This document shows, piece by piece, positions 32,910 to 41,091 of a stretch of DNA of 64,000 bases. The notes beneath the pieces are model-generated. The model had not been told where the DNA came from. It saw only the letters and a list, made by a program, of their open reading frames with translations, and made no database searches. Each line of letters starts with the position of its first letter. Within the stretch, counting starts at the first letter, position 1. Source of the DNA: Paenibacillus lemnae (GTDB lineage Bacteria > Bacillota > Bacilli > Paenibacillales > Paenibacillaceae); contig NZ_JABBPN010000005.1 in the NCBI RefSeq assembly GCF_012933385.1, forward strand, positions 177,498-241,497, written 5' to 3'. The translations under genes and the position numbers were made by a program.

Positions 32910-32938
32910 TTGTCACACCTTTAACAATTTGATATACT
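32910..32938 (+). promoter_or_regulatory. Promoter of the tRNA-Glu/Lys/Leu group
   Basis: TTGTCA (32910-32915), 17 bases and TATACT (32933-32938) lie 35 bases before tRNA-Glu. Confidence 0.7.
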
Positions 32939-32973
32939 CAATCTTGTCGCCAAGGTGGCAGATATTGCAGTAA

Positions 32974-33048
32974 GGCCCGTTGGTCAAGGGGTTAAGACAC
33001 CTCCCTTTCACGGAGGTAACAGGGGTTCGAATCCCCTACGGGTCACCA
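32974..33048 (+). tRNA. tRNA-Glu (TTC)
   Basis: A 75-base cloverleaf, acceptor GGCCCGT/ACGGGTC, anticodon TTC, CCA encoded. Confidence 0.97.
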
Positions 33049-33102
33049 CTCTCATTATATGCTTCTTGCTAAGAAATAATGGCGCAGCTGGTTTTTCTTC
33101 GA

Positions 33103-33178
33103 GAGCCATTAGCTCAGTTGGTAGAGCACCTGACTTTTAATCAGGGTGTCGAAGGTTCGAGTCCTTCATGGCTCACCA
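33103..33178 (+). tRNA. tRNA-Lys (TTT)
   Basis: A 76-base cloverleaf, acceptor GAGCCAT/ATGGCTC, anticodon TTT, CCA encoded. Confidence 0.97.
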
Positions 33179-33204
33179 TTGTTTTATTGTTCTCCTTATA
33201 TTAT

Positions 33205-33287
33205 GCGGTAGTGGTGGAATGGCAGACACGCTATCTTGAGGGGGTAGTGGGTGTATACCCGTGGAGGTTCGAGTCCTCTCTACCGCA
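33205..33287 (+). tRNA. tRNA-Leu (GAG), copy 1
   Basis: An 83-base class II tRNA with a long variable arm, acceptor GCGGTAG/CTACCGC, anticodon loop TTGAGGG (anticodon GAG), CCA not encoded. An identical copy lies at 35177-35259. Confidence 0.95.
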
Positions 33288-33298
33288 TATCAAAAAAA

Positions 33299-33335
33299 AG
33301 TTCCTGCAATGCTGCAGGAGCTTTTTTTTTTTTTT
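33299..33335 (+). terminator. Terminator of the first tRNA group
   Basis: TTCCTGCA pairs with TGCAGGAG through an ATGC loop, followed by a run of more than ten T. Confidence 0.88.
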
Positions 33336-33401
33336 GCGCAGTTATACATAAATTAGTGCTAAATAACCTGCTTTTTCTATTCGTGTTTATGCATTTGATG
33401 T

Positions 33402-33426
33402 GTTTCATGCCCAAAGCAATGGTTAA
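33402..33426 (+). promoter_or_regulatory. Possible SigB-type promoter for the KGG protein
   Basis: GTTTCA (33402-33407), a 13-base spacer and GGTTAA (33421-33426) resemble the SigB consensus GTTTAA-N13-GGGWAW with mismatches. It would fit a general stress gene. Confidence 0.35.
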
Positions 33427-33479
33427 TATCATATCGTGGACGAGCAATTTTTCCAAAAAAACCTATAGGAGTGATTCAA

Positions 33480-33809
33480 ATGGCAAATAACAAAATGAGC
33501 CGTGAAGAAGCAGGACGTTTAGGTGGAGAAGCAACTGCAAAGAACCACGACAAAGAGTTTTACCAGGAAATCGGTCAAAAAGGCGGCGATTCTACCTCCG
33601 GTTCCCATGACAAGGAATTTTATCAAGGTATTGGCCGTAAAGGCGGAGAAGCGACTTCCGATTCCCATGGAAAAGAGTTCTACCAGGAGATCGGTCAAAA
33701 AGGCGGTGAAGCCCGCGGCGGCAGTTCAGACAGCGATGATGGCAAGATGAGCCGCGAAGAAGCGGGACGTAAAGGCGGACAGGCGAGAGCACGTCAGCGG
33801 CGGAACTAA
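33480..33809 (+). CDS. KGG-repeat general stress protein (GsiB-like)
   Basis: The 109-residue hydrophilic protein contains five repeats of about 20 residues built on [RKL]-G-G followed by a charged loop (for example GQKGGDSTSGSHDKEFYQ and GRKGGEATSDSHGKEFYQ). No Cys or Trp occurs, and the protein is rich in Gly, Lys, Glu, Ser and Gln, as in hydrophilins of the GsiB/con-10 type, which protect against desiccation and starvation. B. subtilis GsiB is 123 residues with the same repeat. ATG 33480 follows AGGAGTG. The DNA repeats themselves are diverged, so the repeats are kept at protein level. Confidence 0.88.
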   Translation: MANNKMSREEAGRLGGEATAKNHDKEFYQEIGQKGGDSTSGSHDKEFYQGIGRKGGEATSDSHGKEFYQEIGQKGGEARGGSSDSDDGKMSREEAGRKGGQARARQRRN

Positions 33810-33875
33810 AACGCAGGCATCATGATTATTCAGCATAGGTAAGGAATCCATTCAGCAAGGTGAATTCATACCCGG

Positions 33876-33908
33876 CAGCCCTGGTTCTATGTGAACCAGG
33901 GCTGTTGT
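33876..33908. terminator. Hairpin between the KGG gene and the converging PAS gene
   Basis: AGCCCTGGTTC (33878-33888) pairs with GAACCAGGGCT through a TATGT loop, followed by a T-rich GTTGTTTG. It can serve either converging gene. Confidence 0.7.
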
Positions 33909-33913
33909 TTGTG

Positions 33914-34555
33914 CTAATCGTCAAAATAAGAAGGATGTTTGTCCAGTATGGAAGAATATTTGGGATAGAGACTGCGAATACACCCTGGACATATATCATG
34001 CGTGAAATGAACAGGGATTACGCTTTCCAGATAACTTTCCACAGGCTTCCATGCAGCAGAAGTACGAACATGCTTGCAAACCGCACAAATCGGGATATGG
34101 TCAGGAAGATAACAAATACAAGACAGGGCATTCTCCAGTTCGCTCATTCTTTTCATAATGGGGGTAATATCCGTAATCGAAAGGACAGCTCCGTGAGTTT
34201 GTGTGTCCTGAACACCGGGCAGGGCCTGAACTTCAAATAGGTACCAGTGCGGCTTTCCGTTCAGATCTATTTTGTATTCCATGCGCTCATGCTGTTCCTG
34301 GCCTAGGAGGACGCTGCGGATCGATGGAAGATACACCTCATTATAAAAAGCCGTGAATGAAGCCCGTCCAAAAAAATCCGGTTCAATATCCAATATACTC
34401 AGACCCTTCAGGCATCCTGAAGAAGACATTCCCCATTCTAAGGCGAAGGACTTCAAACGGCTGTTAAATTGATCAATAGTTCCGTCCTCCCGGATAATGA
34501 CAATCCCGGACATCATGGAATGAACAGCATGGCCCCAGGCATATGAATCGTTCAA
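33914..34555 (-). CDS. PAS protein with a C-terminal Cys-rich zinc-binding motif
   Basis: The 213-residue protein has a PAS fold in its first half (GIVIIREDGTIDQFNSRLKSFA, YLFEVQALPGVQDTQTHGAVLSITDITPIMKRM) ending in a helix (LENALSC). The C-terminal part reads ICAVCKHVRTSAAWKPVESYLES, then FTHDICPGCIRSLYPKY. This C-x2-C...H-x3-C-x2-C pattern is the zinc-binding tail that follows PAS domains in many sensory kinases and response regulators, but here no kinase or output domain follows. It may be a stand-alone sensor or a fragment. TTG 34555 follows GGAGGAGA. It is divergent from the XRE gene. Confidence 0.7.
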   Translation of the reverse strand: MNDSYAWGHAVHSMMSGIVIIREDGTIDQFNSRLKSFALEWGMSSSGCLKGLSILDIEPDFFGRASFTAFYNEVYLPSIRSVLLGQEQHERMEYKIDLNGKPHWYLFEVQALPGVQDTQTHGAVLSITDITPIMKRMSELENALSCICYLPDHIPICAVCKHVRTSAAWKPVESYLESVIPVHFTHDICPGCIRSLYPKYSSILDKHPSYFDD

Positions 34556-34640
34556 CCTTATCTCTCCTCCGATTAGGTTCTAGGTAACTACGGACAGATG
34601 ATGAAATATGGTATAATTTAGACATATTGAATTTATTATA

Positions 34641-34654
34641 CACTTATTTAAGTG
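34641..34654. promoter_or_regulatory. Palindrome in the PAS/XRE divergent interval
   Basis: CACTTA-TT-TAAGTG is a perfect 14-base palindrome 59 bases upstream of the XRE start, a possible autoregulatory operator. Confidence 0.4.
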
Positions 34655-34712
34655 CTAAATCAATAGGTTATGACGTACATACGTATTATTTTTGTCGGAA
34701 GGCGGTTGTTTC

Positions 34713-35072
34713 ATGTACTCTATATACCAACGAATCGAACAACTCATCGAAAGCCGAGGAATGACCAAAAAAGCCTTTTGCGAGCAGCTGGGTATCAGTA
34801 CAGGGAATTTCGGTGATTGGAAAAGAGGAAAAACAACGCCAAGCACCAGCAAACTGGTTGAAATTTCATCCTTTTTCTCAGTGAGCCTGGATTGGCTTAT
34901 TGTAGGCCGGGGAAACCCCTCCTCCAGCATTATGGAGATTCGAGAAGATTATAGTATGAACGAAGGCGGAGAACAGAGCCGCACATCCACGCTTACGGAC
35001 GAAGAAAAGCAGTTTATTCAGGAATATGTGGAATTTACCGAATATCGTAAAATGAAAAAAAACAAACACTGA
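34713..35072 (+). CDS. XRE-family helix-turn-helix regulator
   Basis: The 119-residue protein has a Cro/CI-type HTH at residues 4-62 (IYQRIEQLIESRGMTKKAFCEQLGISTGNFGDWKRGKTTPSTSKLVEISSFFSVSLDWLIVG). Its C-terminus is a charged helix (LTDEEKQFIQEYVEFTEYRKMKKNKH). The form is that of phage or mobile-element repressors and of immunity regulators of bacilli. ATG 34713 follows GAAGG with a 10-base gap. It lies between the two identical tRNA-Leu genes. Confidence 0.85.
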   Translation: MYSIYQRIEQLIESRGMTKKAFCEQLGISTGNFGDWKRGKTTPSTSKLVEISSFFSVSLDWLIVGRGNPSSSIMEIREDYSMNEGGEQSRTSTLTDEEKQFIQEYVEFTEYRKMKKNKH

Positions 35073-35176
35073 GAGCAAAATGCAGGTCTGGAAATCCTGG
35101 AATAAAAATCAGCTTTACATTTTAATCATTGCTCTATATAATAGGGAATGTTCTCTTGTTGAACATTTCTTATTAT

Positions 35177-35259
35177 GCGGTAGTGGTGGAATGGCAGACA
35201 CGCTATCTTGAGGGGGTAGTGGGTGTATACCCGTGGAGGTTCGAGTCCTCTCTACCGCA
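35177..35259 (+). tRNA. tRNA-Leu (GAG), copy 2
   Basis: This 83-base tRNA is identical base for base to 33205-33287, including the first bases upstream (TATTATGCGG). It is 1,972 bases from the first copy, and a terminator follows. Confidence 0.95.
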
Positions 35260-35268
35260 TTAATGAAT

Positions 35269-35312
35269 GATAAAACAACCTTTTGCTTTCATGCAGAAGG
35301 TTGTTTTTTTAT
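35269..35312 (+). terminator. Terminator after tRNA-Leu copy 2
   Basis: AACAACCTT pairs with AAGGTTGTT, followed by seven T. Confidence 0.85.
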
Positions 35313-35430
35313 TTTCAGTGATGACATTTAGCGCTTTGGGAAAAACTAGGGACGGATTAAACCGTTTCATTTTTTGTGAGACGTTTAAGTGAAAGTGTGA
35401 ATGAAAATAAGACAAGGGAGATGACAACAT

Positions 35431-35850
35431 ATGCAACCATTGTATACAGCTGACGTGAAAGTAAAAGGCGGACGAAATGGATCCATCGAATCCTCTGACG
35501 GTGTTCTGAAACATAATCTTACGATGCCTAAAGAACTGGGCGGCTCTGGCGCGGAAGGTACAAACCCTGAGCAGCTGTTTGCTGCAGGATATGGCGCATG
35601 CTATGAAAGTGCCCTGGCCAATATCGCCCGCAAGGAAGGCGTCAAGGTAGACAATGTGACCGTTCACTCTCAAGTCCTGATCGGGAAAGACGACAGTGAT
35701 GGCGGTTTTAAGCTCAGCGTGAAGCTGAATATTGAAATGCCAGGCCTTGAGCGCAGCCAAGCAGAAGATCTGGCGAAGAAAGCTCATGATTTCTGTCCAT
35801 ACTCCAAAGCCACACGAGGCAACATTGATGTGGAATTGAATATTGTCTAG
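35431..35850 (+). CDS. ohr: Organic hydroperoxide resistance protein Ohr
   Basis: The 139-residue OsmC-family enzyme has the two redox cysteines of Ohr: Cys57 in GACYESAL and Cys122 in FCPYSKATRGNI, and the NPEQLFAAGYGACYES motif. It reduces organic hydroperoxides with lipoyl-dependent recycling. ATG 35431 follows AGGGAG. No ohrR gene is adjacent, and the classical OhrR palindrome was not seen in the upstream 150 bases. Confidence 0.95.
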   Translation: MQPLYTADVKVKGGRNGSIESSDGVLKHNLTMPKELGGSGAEGTNPEQLFAAGYGACYESALANIARKEGVKVDNVTVHSQVLIGKDDSDGGFKLSVKLNIEMPGLERSQAEDLAKKAHDFCPYSKATRGNIDVELNIV

Positions 35851-35977
35851 GGAATGACTTTGGATCCCTCCCGGCTGTCTCGTTGGTTGACATCGCCTTT
35901 AAAATTCTTTAATATGACTAAGTACCGTAAAGTACAAAGAGTCATTTAACGAAATTTAAGATAAACGGGTGATTATC

Positions 35978-36256
35978 ATGCCATACAGACCGCAGATTAA
36001 GAATGTGACCAAGGCCGGAAGCAATGATAAGGATGGCCTTTACGAATTTATTGTTAACCTGGCAGACGGAACCGATTGCCGTATGTTCTACAGCCGTAAT
36101 CCGGAATGGAAGCTGACAAATGTCAGCCGTCTGGGCAAGACGCCATGTCCGATATGCCGCAAAGATTTTATTTGCAAATGTATGGAGAAGTTCTCTGCTG
36201 ATTTTGATAATCAGATGAAAGAGAGAGAATGGCTGAGCAAGGCGGCTGCAGAGTAA
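35978..36256 (+). CDS. Small protein with a Cys-rich zinc-like motif
   Basis: The 92-residue protein has a central cysteine cluster (TPCPICRKDFICKCMEKF, cysteines near 59, 62, 68 and 70) typical of a small zinc site, after a short beta-rich N-terminal half (EFIVNLADGTDCRMFYSRNPEWKL). I recognise no family. ATG 35978 follows GGGTG; GTG 35969 is an alternative. It stands alone, 66 bases before the thiol-oxidoreductase gene. Confidence 0.65.
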   Translation: MPYRPQIKNVTKAGSNDKDGLYEFIVNLADGTDCRMFYSRNPEWKLTNVSRLGKTPCPICRKDFICKCMEKFSADFDNQMKEREWLSKAAAE

Positions 36257-36323
36257 TTGAATACATCACAAATACAGCGCAGAGGGCAGCTTCTGCGCTT
36301 TTTTGTGTATTTGGGAGAGGATT

Positions 36324-36755
36324 ATGATGGGTTCGGACAAAAGCGCGGCACAGCCGCACGAAGAGTATGTTATTGTTCTGATTGATGGGGTTTGTCATAT
36401 GTGCCATGGGCTAACAAGATTTATCATTCAGCGGGATCCAGCAGGAATCTTTCGATTTGCTTCCCAACAGTCGGAGATTGGACAGGAGCTTTTACGGCAG
36501 AACGGCCTGCCTCAGGAATTGAATAACACGGTAGTGGTACTGGAGAAAAACCGTTATTATACCGAATCCGCAGCCGCTCTCCGGATCTCCCGACATTTGC
36601 CGATGCCCTGGTCCCTGTGGTACGGGGGAATCCTGATCCCGCGTTTTCTGCGGGATGCCCTGTATCAGTGGATCGCTAACAACCGCTACCGCTGGTTTGG
36701 AAAGGATCAGGAGTGCATGATTCCTACACCTGAAATTCGCAGCCGCTTTTTATAA
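36324..36755 (+). CDS. DCC-family thiol-disulphide oxidoreductase (YuxK-like)
   Basis: The 143-residue protein has the DUF393 signature: DGVCHMC (Asp21, Cys24, Cys27) after a hydrophobic strand (IVLIDGVC), FRFASQQS, a NTVVVLEKNRYYTESAA strand-helix, and a LWYGGILIPRFLRDALYQWIANNRYRWFG end. The fold is thioredoxin-like with an active-site CxxC. Its redox partner is unknown. ATG 36324 (or 36327) follows GGGAGAGG. It converges with the nuclease gene 4 bases later, leaving no room for a terminator. Confidence 0.88.
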   Translation: MMGSDKSAAQPHEEYVIVLIDGVCHMCHGLTRFIIQRDPAGIFRFASQQSEIGQELLRQNGLPQELNNTVVVLEKNRYYTESAAALRISRHLPMPWSLWYGGILIPRFLRDALYQWIANNRYRWFGKDQECMIPTPEIRSRFL

Positions 36756-36759
36756 AATG

Positions 36760-37593
36760 TTATCGCTTGGGCGCACGGAATCCGGACTTTACAGCCTCCT
36801 GCTCATTGCAGAACCATTCCTCCGGCACGGTTCGCTCGTAGTAAGGGGACGCCGGGGTATGATATATTTTTTCACCCTTTGCATTGATATTCCCTTTAAT
36901 GCTGCAGCCCTTGGGTGGTGAATTGTTCTGTCTGTCAGGAGATCCGTTGGATGCAGCAGGAGCTTCAGAAGGATGTTCTTCATTTGTTTGATCCGGATGA
37001 AATCCATCTTCCTGTGCATAGTTTTCTACACTCCAGATTCCGGCTTGCTGAGATCGGCTGTCCTGCTGAAGATCGTTGAACTTATCGACATACCGGACAT
37101 TCGGCGGATAGATATAAGCTACTCGGGCCAGTCCTTCTTTCAGCAGTTCTTCCTGAACCATGATGCCGTCGGCATAAACATAGGCCAGCAGCCGGCCATA
37201 TTTATCGCGGTTTGGCCCGATATCAAACTCCAGTTCCAGCGTTTTGGCTTCTTCCACCACCTTGGCAGTGAATGCTTTTGCCTCCGGTCCGAATGGTTGA
37301 ACACCCAGGCGTGGATGTTTGGTCTCTGGCGTATCGATCAGCAGAAAACGGACATTTTCCGTATTACCCTGCCATTTCACGCTGATCGTATCGCCGTCGA
37401 TGGCTTTGACCAGCGTAACCTTGGTTCTGGGTAAATCCAGTTCATCGGTTTCATATGTGCGGGGGGATGTTTCCGTATTGAAAGTGCTGCTGGATGTATC
37501 CGGACTTGCAGCAGGATGAGACGGACTTGTACTGCATCCGGATAACAGCAGCATACTTGTGAGCAGGGCGGATAACAGGCGTGATTTTGTCAT
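36760..37593 (-). CDS. Thermonuclease lipoprotein with a C-terminal sunset-type domain
   Basis: The 277-residue protein has a lipobox (LLLSGC, Cys20), a short linker, and a SNase domain at about 55-190: [13 protein letters not shown] (metal Asp), [13 protein letters not shown] (catalytic Arg near 82), and the [14 protein letters not shown] block with Glu/Arg residues that cut DNA. After a Ser/Thr/Pro linker the last 50 residues ([27 protein letters not shown]...[12 protein letters not shown]) match the small domain often found after thermonucleases (sunset-like). It degrades extracellular nucleic acids. The ATG 37593 follows AGAGGAGAAGC. It is divergent from the Tad operon. Confidence 0.88.
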   Translation of the reverse strand: MTKSRLLSALLTSMLLLSGCSTSPSHPAASPDTSSSTFNTETSPRTYETDELDLPRTKVTLVKAIDGDTISVKWQGNTENVRFLLIDTPETKHPRLGVQPFGPEAKAFTAKVVEEAKTLELEFDIGPNRDKYGRLLAYVYADGIMVQEELLKEGLARVAYIYPPNVRYVDKFNDLQQDSRSQQAGIWSVENYAQEDGFHPDQTNEEHPSEAPAASNGSPDRQNNSPPKGCSIKGNINAKGEKIYHTPASPYYERTVPEEWFCNEQEAVKSGFRAPKR

Positions 37594-37768
37594 GTTGCTT
37601 CTCCTCTCTGGGATGTAAGGGTTTTTATATGTAGGAGCCGCCTTTATAGCTGTATATTATATAAGGCTGACTGCTTCAGGAACATTTGTTCCCGGCGAAT
37701 TCATTATGTCTTGTTTTTATTATTTTGGCAAGGGAATGGGATGTTCTTGAAGGTGAATAATTTAGGGC

Positions 37769-37798
37769 TTGCCGAGTCGTAAAGCTGTGTGGTATTCT
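37769..37798 (+). promoter_or_regulatory. Possible promoter of the Tad operon
   Basis: TTGCCG (37769-37774), 18 bases, TATTCT (37793-37798). It is followed 15 bases later by the hairpin at 37813-37886. Confidence 0.4.
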
Positions 37799-37812
37799 AT
37801 GTAAAAATATAA

Positions 37813-37886
37813 CAAGACAACGGAAGCACCGTTCCATAAACCGCCTTTTACCGGCAGTTTGGACGGTGCTTTTTTGCGTTGTCTTG
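37813..37886 (+). promoter_or_regulatory. Leader hairpin with an embedded terminator, Tad operon
   Basis: AGCACCGT (37825-37832) pairs with ACGGTGCT (37863-37870), directly followed by a T5 run: a usual terminator. This is enclosed by a second perfect stem, CAAGACAACG (37813-37822) with CGTTGTCTTG (37877-37886), which would tie up the T-run's downstream side. The structure lies between the likely promoter and the ribosome site of the first Tad gene, 19 bases before its ATG. It is probably an attenuator or a mRNA 5' stabiliser. Confidence 0.55.
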
Positions 37887-37904
37887 AGAAAGGGAGAATG
37901 CGGT

Positions 37905-39059
37905 ATGCATCCGGTAAGACTGGTGCTCGCAGTCCAGGATCCCCATTATGTGGAGCCGCTGCTTCACTATATTCAAGGAAGCGAGTACGGGACACGGCTT
38001 CACATTACAGCTTTTACCCGCGTGGAAGCGCTGGCTGAGTACAGGGTCAGAGGGTTGAACCATGATCTCATTGTATTGGATAAAGACATGCTGGAGGTCT
38101 GGCTGAGCGGCCCGTCTTCTGGTGAACCATGGGTCTACCTCAGTGAGGGAGGCGAGAAGCCTGAAGTGGAACATCTGGTCACAATGGCGAAATACCAGCC
38201 GCTTCCGCAGCTTCTGGAATCCTGGATGGCTCTCGCTGTATCGCGAGGAACAGGGAATCTGGATAAAGAAGGAACACGAGTGATCGCTCTGGTGTCGGCA
38301 ATAGGACGCAGCGGCAAGACGGTGATAGCCATGAACCTCTCCCGGCTGCTGGCTGAACAGGGATACAAGGTGTTTTATCTCAATCTGGAGTCGGTGAATT
38401 CCAGCACTGTCCTGCTGCAGGAAGGGAGCGGACATAAGGGGACAGAGTTTTTTTCCCGGCTTCTGTATGATCTTAAAGTACTGCAGGAGACCGGAGAGCC
38501 GATCGACATTAACCGTTATATCCAATGGAAAGAACCGCTGAAATGCGATGGTTTTGTCTCAGGTACGCTGTTGAAAGAACTGCTGGAACTGACGCAGGAG
38601 GATACGAAGGCTCTTATCCAGCGAATCCGGGAAACGGGTCGTTATGACTATGTGATCGTAGACAGCGATGTTCCTCATAGTGCACCATTCCGGGCAGTTC
38701 TGGAACATTCTGATGTTCTGCTCTGGATTCTGAGGAACGATCCGGCCGAAATGTTTAAGACCGCCAGTTGGCTGGATTATTTGGAAGGCGTGAATCCGGA
38801 TTCCTGGTCTCCTCTCATGGGCAAAAGCAGATTTGTCCGGAACGCGTATACCGGTACGCCTTCTCCACACAGCGATATCCGGGTGGACTACGATCTGCCG
38901 TATATCGCCTCCTGGGACGGGGGACATCCATTTCAGCAGCCGCTCTATTCTCCGGTATTTCAGCGGGAGATTTTGAAGCTGTGGCGTTCTTTATCAGAAC
39001 AAAATGAGAAAACCGCTCCATTTGTAAACCAACATGCCGGAGATCAGGCTTATGCATGA
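37905..39059 (+). CDS. tadZ: TadZ/CpaE-like pilus localisation ATPase
   Basis: The 384-residue protein has a receiver-like N-terminal part (residues 1-125, LVLAVQDPHYVEPLLHYI) and a ParA/MinD-like ATPase (VIALVSAIGRSGKTVIAMNLSRLLAEQGYKVFYLNLES, about 127-170). The Walker A is GRSGKT, without the usual KGG lysine signature of MinD, as in some TadZ proteins. In Tad systems this protein places the pilus machine at the pole or membrane site. It starts at ATG 37905 after AGGGAG. Its stop overlaps the next gene by 8 bases. Confidence 0.85.
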   Translation: MHPVRLVLAVQDPHYVEPLLHYIQGSEYGTRLHITAFTRVEALAEYRVRGLNHDLIVLDKDMLEVWLSGPSSGEPWVYLSEGGEKPEVEHLVTMAKYQPLPQLLESWMALAVSRGTGNLDKEGTRVIALVSAIGRSGKTVIAMNLSRLLAEQGYKVFYLNLESVNSSTVLLQEGSGHKGTEFFSRLLYDLKVLQETGEPIDINRYIQWKEPLKCDGFVSGTLLKELLELTQEDTKALIQRIRETGRYDYVIVDSDVPHSAPFRAVLEHSDVLLWILRNDPAEMFKTASWLDYLEGVNPDSWSPLMGKSRFVRNAYTGTPSPHSDIRVDYDLPYIASWDGGHPFQQPLYSPVFQREILKLWRSLSEQNEKTAPFVNQHAGDQAYA

Positions 39060-40311
39060 TGAAGACCTGTTTCAAGCATTGCGTAATGAAGTGCGTTCGG
39101 GACTCGACATGTCCGCTGCTGTCGGAAACCGTGAGCTGATGCAGTATATTGAGGAATCTGCCTGGCGGCGCAAGGAGCTGGCTGCTTTCACGGCTGCAGA
39201 TAAACGCAGGCTGATTCGCAGAGTGTTCGATTCCTTTCGCGGACTGGATGTACTTCAACCCTTGGTGGACAATCCCACCATTACGGAAATTATGATCAAC
39301 AGCCACCAGGAAGTGTTTATTGAGCAGGAAGGCGAAGTGAAGCGCCTGGATGTCCAGTTTGAATCCCGAAGCCGTCTGGAGGATATCATTCAGAGCGTCG
39401 TTGGTTCGGTGAACCGGGTCGTGAATGAATCTTCACCGATTGTGGATGCCAGGCTTGGAGACGGTTCACGTGTGAACATTGTTCTTCCGCCGATTGCCTT
39501 GAAAGGTCCGACAATGACGATTCGAAAATTTCCGGAATCGCCGATGACGATGGACCAGCTGGTGGGCAGGGGGGCGCTCACCCCTGAGACAGCGGATCTG
39601 CTCCGGGTCCTGGTGAAGGGGAAATACAACATCTTCATCAGCGGCGGTACGGGATCCGGGAAGACCACATTCCTCAATGCCTTATCCCAGTTCATTCCGC
39701 CGGATGAACGTGTGATTACAATTGAGGATTCTGCTGAACTGAACATTGCAACCGTACCGAATCTGGTCTCACTGGAGACGAGAAATGCAAACACGGAAGG
39801 CCGTGGTGAGATCTCGATCCGTGATCTTATCCGCTCATCTCTTCGCATGAGACCCAACCGCATTATTGTGGGGGAGGTCCGGGGAAGTGAGGCGCTGGAT
39901 ATGCTGCAGGCGATGAACACCGGCCATGACGGATCTCTGTCCACCGGTCACAGCAATAGTACGAAGGATATGATCAGCCGTCTGGAGACGATGGTGCTTA
40001 GTGGAGCAGACCTGCCGGTCCCGGTGGTGAGGCAGCAGATCAGCTCGGCGATTGATATTTTCGTGCATCTGTCCAGACTGCGTGACCGGTCCCGCCGTGT
40101 GACAGAGATCAGCGAGGTGACGGGGATCCACGAAGGAGAAGTGCGGATTCATTCGCTTTACCGCTTTGTGGAGCACGGAGAGCGTGAAGGAAAGGTGCTA
40201 GGCAGTCTTGAGCCCTGCGGGAACCGTCTTACGAATATTTCCAAACTTCAAATGGCCGGAATCACGGAATGGTCGCTTCAGGAGGTCGAAGACATTGAAA
40301 CCACAGGATAA
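39052..40311 (+). CDS. tadA: Tad pilus assembly ATPase TadA (CpaF)
   Basis: The 419-residue secretion ATPase has an N-terminal domain (QPLVDNPTITEIMINSHQEVFIEQEGEV), Walker A FISGGTGSGKTT (about 201-212), an Asp box, Walker B IVGEVRGSEALDMLQAMNTGHDGSLSTGHSNS, and a C-terminal domain. It powers polymerisation and retraction of the Flp pilus. I chose ATG 39052 since CGGAG lies about 8 bases before; ATG 39034 would add 6 residues and overlap the previous frame more. It overlaps the end of tadZ. Confidence 0.95.
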   Translation: MHDEDLFQALRNEVRSGLDMSAAVGNRELMQYIEESAWRRKELAAFTAADKRRLIRRVFDSFRGLDVLQPLVDNPTITEIMINSHQEVFIEQEGEVKRLDVQFESRSRLEDIIQSVVGSVNRVVNESSPIVDARLGDGSRVNIVLPPIALKGPTMTIRKFPESPMTMDQLVGRGALTPETADLLRVLVKGKYNIFISGGTGSGKTTFLNALSQFIPPDERVITIEDSAELNIATVPNLVSLETRNANTEGRGEISIRDLIRSSLRMRPNRIIVGEVRGSEALDMLQAMNTGHDGSLSTGHSNSTKDMISRLETMVLSGADLPVPVVRQQISSAIDIFVHLSRLRDRSRRVTEISEVTGIHEGEVRIHSLYRFVEHGEREGKVLGSLEPCGNRLTNISKLQMAGITEWSLQEVEDIETTG

Positions 40312-41074
40312 GATACTCAAGAAAGCGGCGCTTCCGGATTACAGGGTGTATGAATTGTCCAGGATACAGCGATGGTTTTCGGCAGCTGCCGGCATGCTTC
40401 TGTTTTTCGGAATGGGATATTTGTTTTATCAGAATATGATTTTATCTTTGCTGATCGCCCTAGGAGGATTGATCGTGCCGCGCTTTGTGCAGAATCATCT
40501 GCTTCTTCGCAGAAGATCTGCCTTGAATCTTTATTTTAAACACGCACTTTATTCCCTGTCCTCCTCGATGTCTGCAGGCCGGTCCGTCGAGAACGGGTTT
40601 AAGGATGCGGCGTCGGATCTGATGCTCCTGCATCCCGGGAGGGAGAACGACATGATTTTTGAGATCCGTGTGATTACAACAAGGCTTGAAATTGGAGAGC
40701 CGGTGGAGTCGGCTCTGCAGGATTTCGCCAGCCGGGCAGGGATTGAGGATATATCCAATTTTGCAGATGTGTTCACGACGTGCAAACGAACCGGGGGAGA
40801 TCTGGTGGAGGTCATCCGGCGAACGTCCTCGGTTATCGGAGAGAAGCTGGATATTCAGCAGGAGATTTCTGTAATGGTGGCACAGAAGAAATTCGAGTCC
40901 AAGGCACTGCTGGCGGCCCCGTTTCTCTTGCTGCTGTTTATGAACTTTACAGCCGGTGACTATATGAAGCCCATGCATGAAAGCGGGGCGGGAATTGTCA
41001 TTTCCACGTTAGCCTTGGGTACCCTGACAGGATGTTTTTTCTGGATCTCCAAAATGATGAATATCCGAGTATAG
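40295..41074 (+). CDS. tadB: Tad pilus inner-membrane protein TadB
   Basis: The 259-residue protein carries a type II secretion F domain (DFASRAGIEDISNFADVFTTCKRTGGDLVEVI at about 125-155) with helices near the N-terminus (FFGMGYLFYQNMILSLLIAL) and the C-terminus. It is the platform protein of the pilus. TTG 40295 follows GGAGG (40281-40285) with a 9-base gap and overlaps tadA by 17 bases. Confidence 0.88.
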   Translation: MKPQDKILKKAALPDYRVYELSRIQRWFSAAAGMLLFFGMGYLFYQNMILSLLIALGGLIVPRFVQNHLLLRRRSALNLYFKHALYSLSSSMSAGRSVENGFKDAASDLMLLHPGRENDMIFEIRVITTRLEIGEPVESALQDFASRAGIEDISNFADVFTTCKRTGGDLVEVIRRTSSVIGEKLDIQQEISVMVAQKKFESKALLAAPFLLLLFMNFTAGDYMKPMHESGAGIVISTLALGTLTGCFFWISKMMNIRV

Positions 41075-41091
41075 GAGGAGGTGAGCTGGAA

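Noticed and set aside
33480..33809. Repeated segments in the KGG gene considered as a CRISPR-like array
   Set aside because: The repeats are coding, in frame, diverged at DNA level and have no spacer structure.
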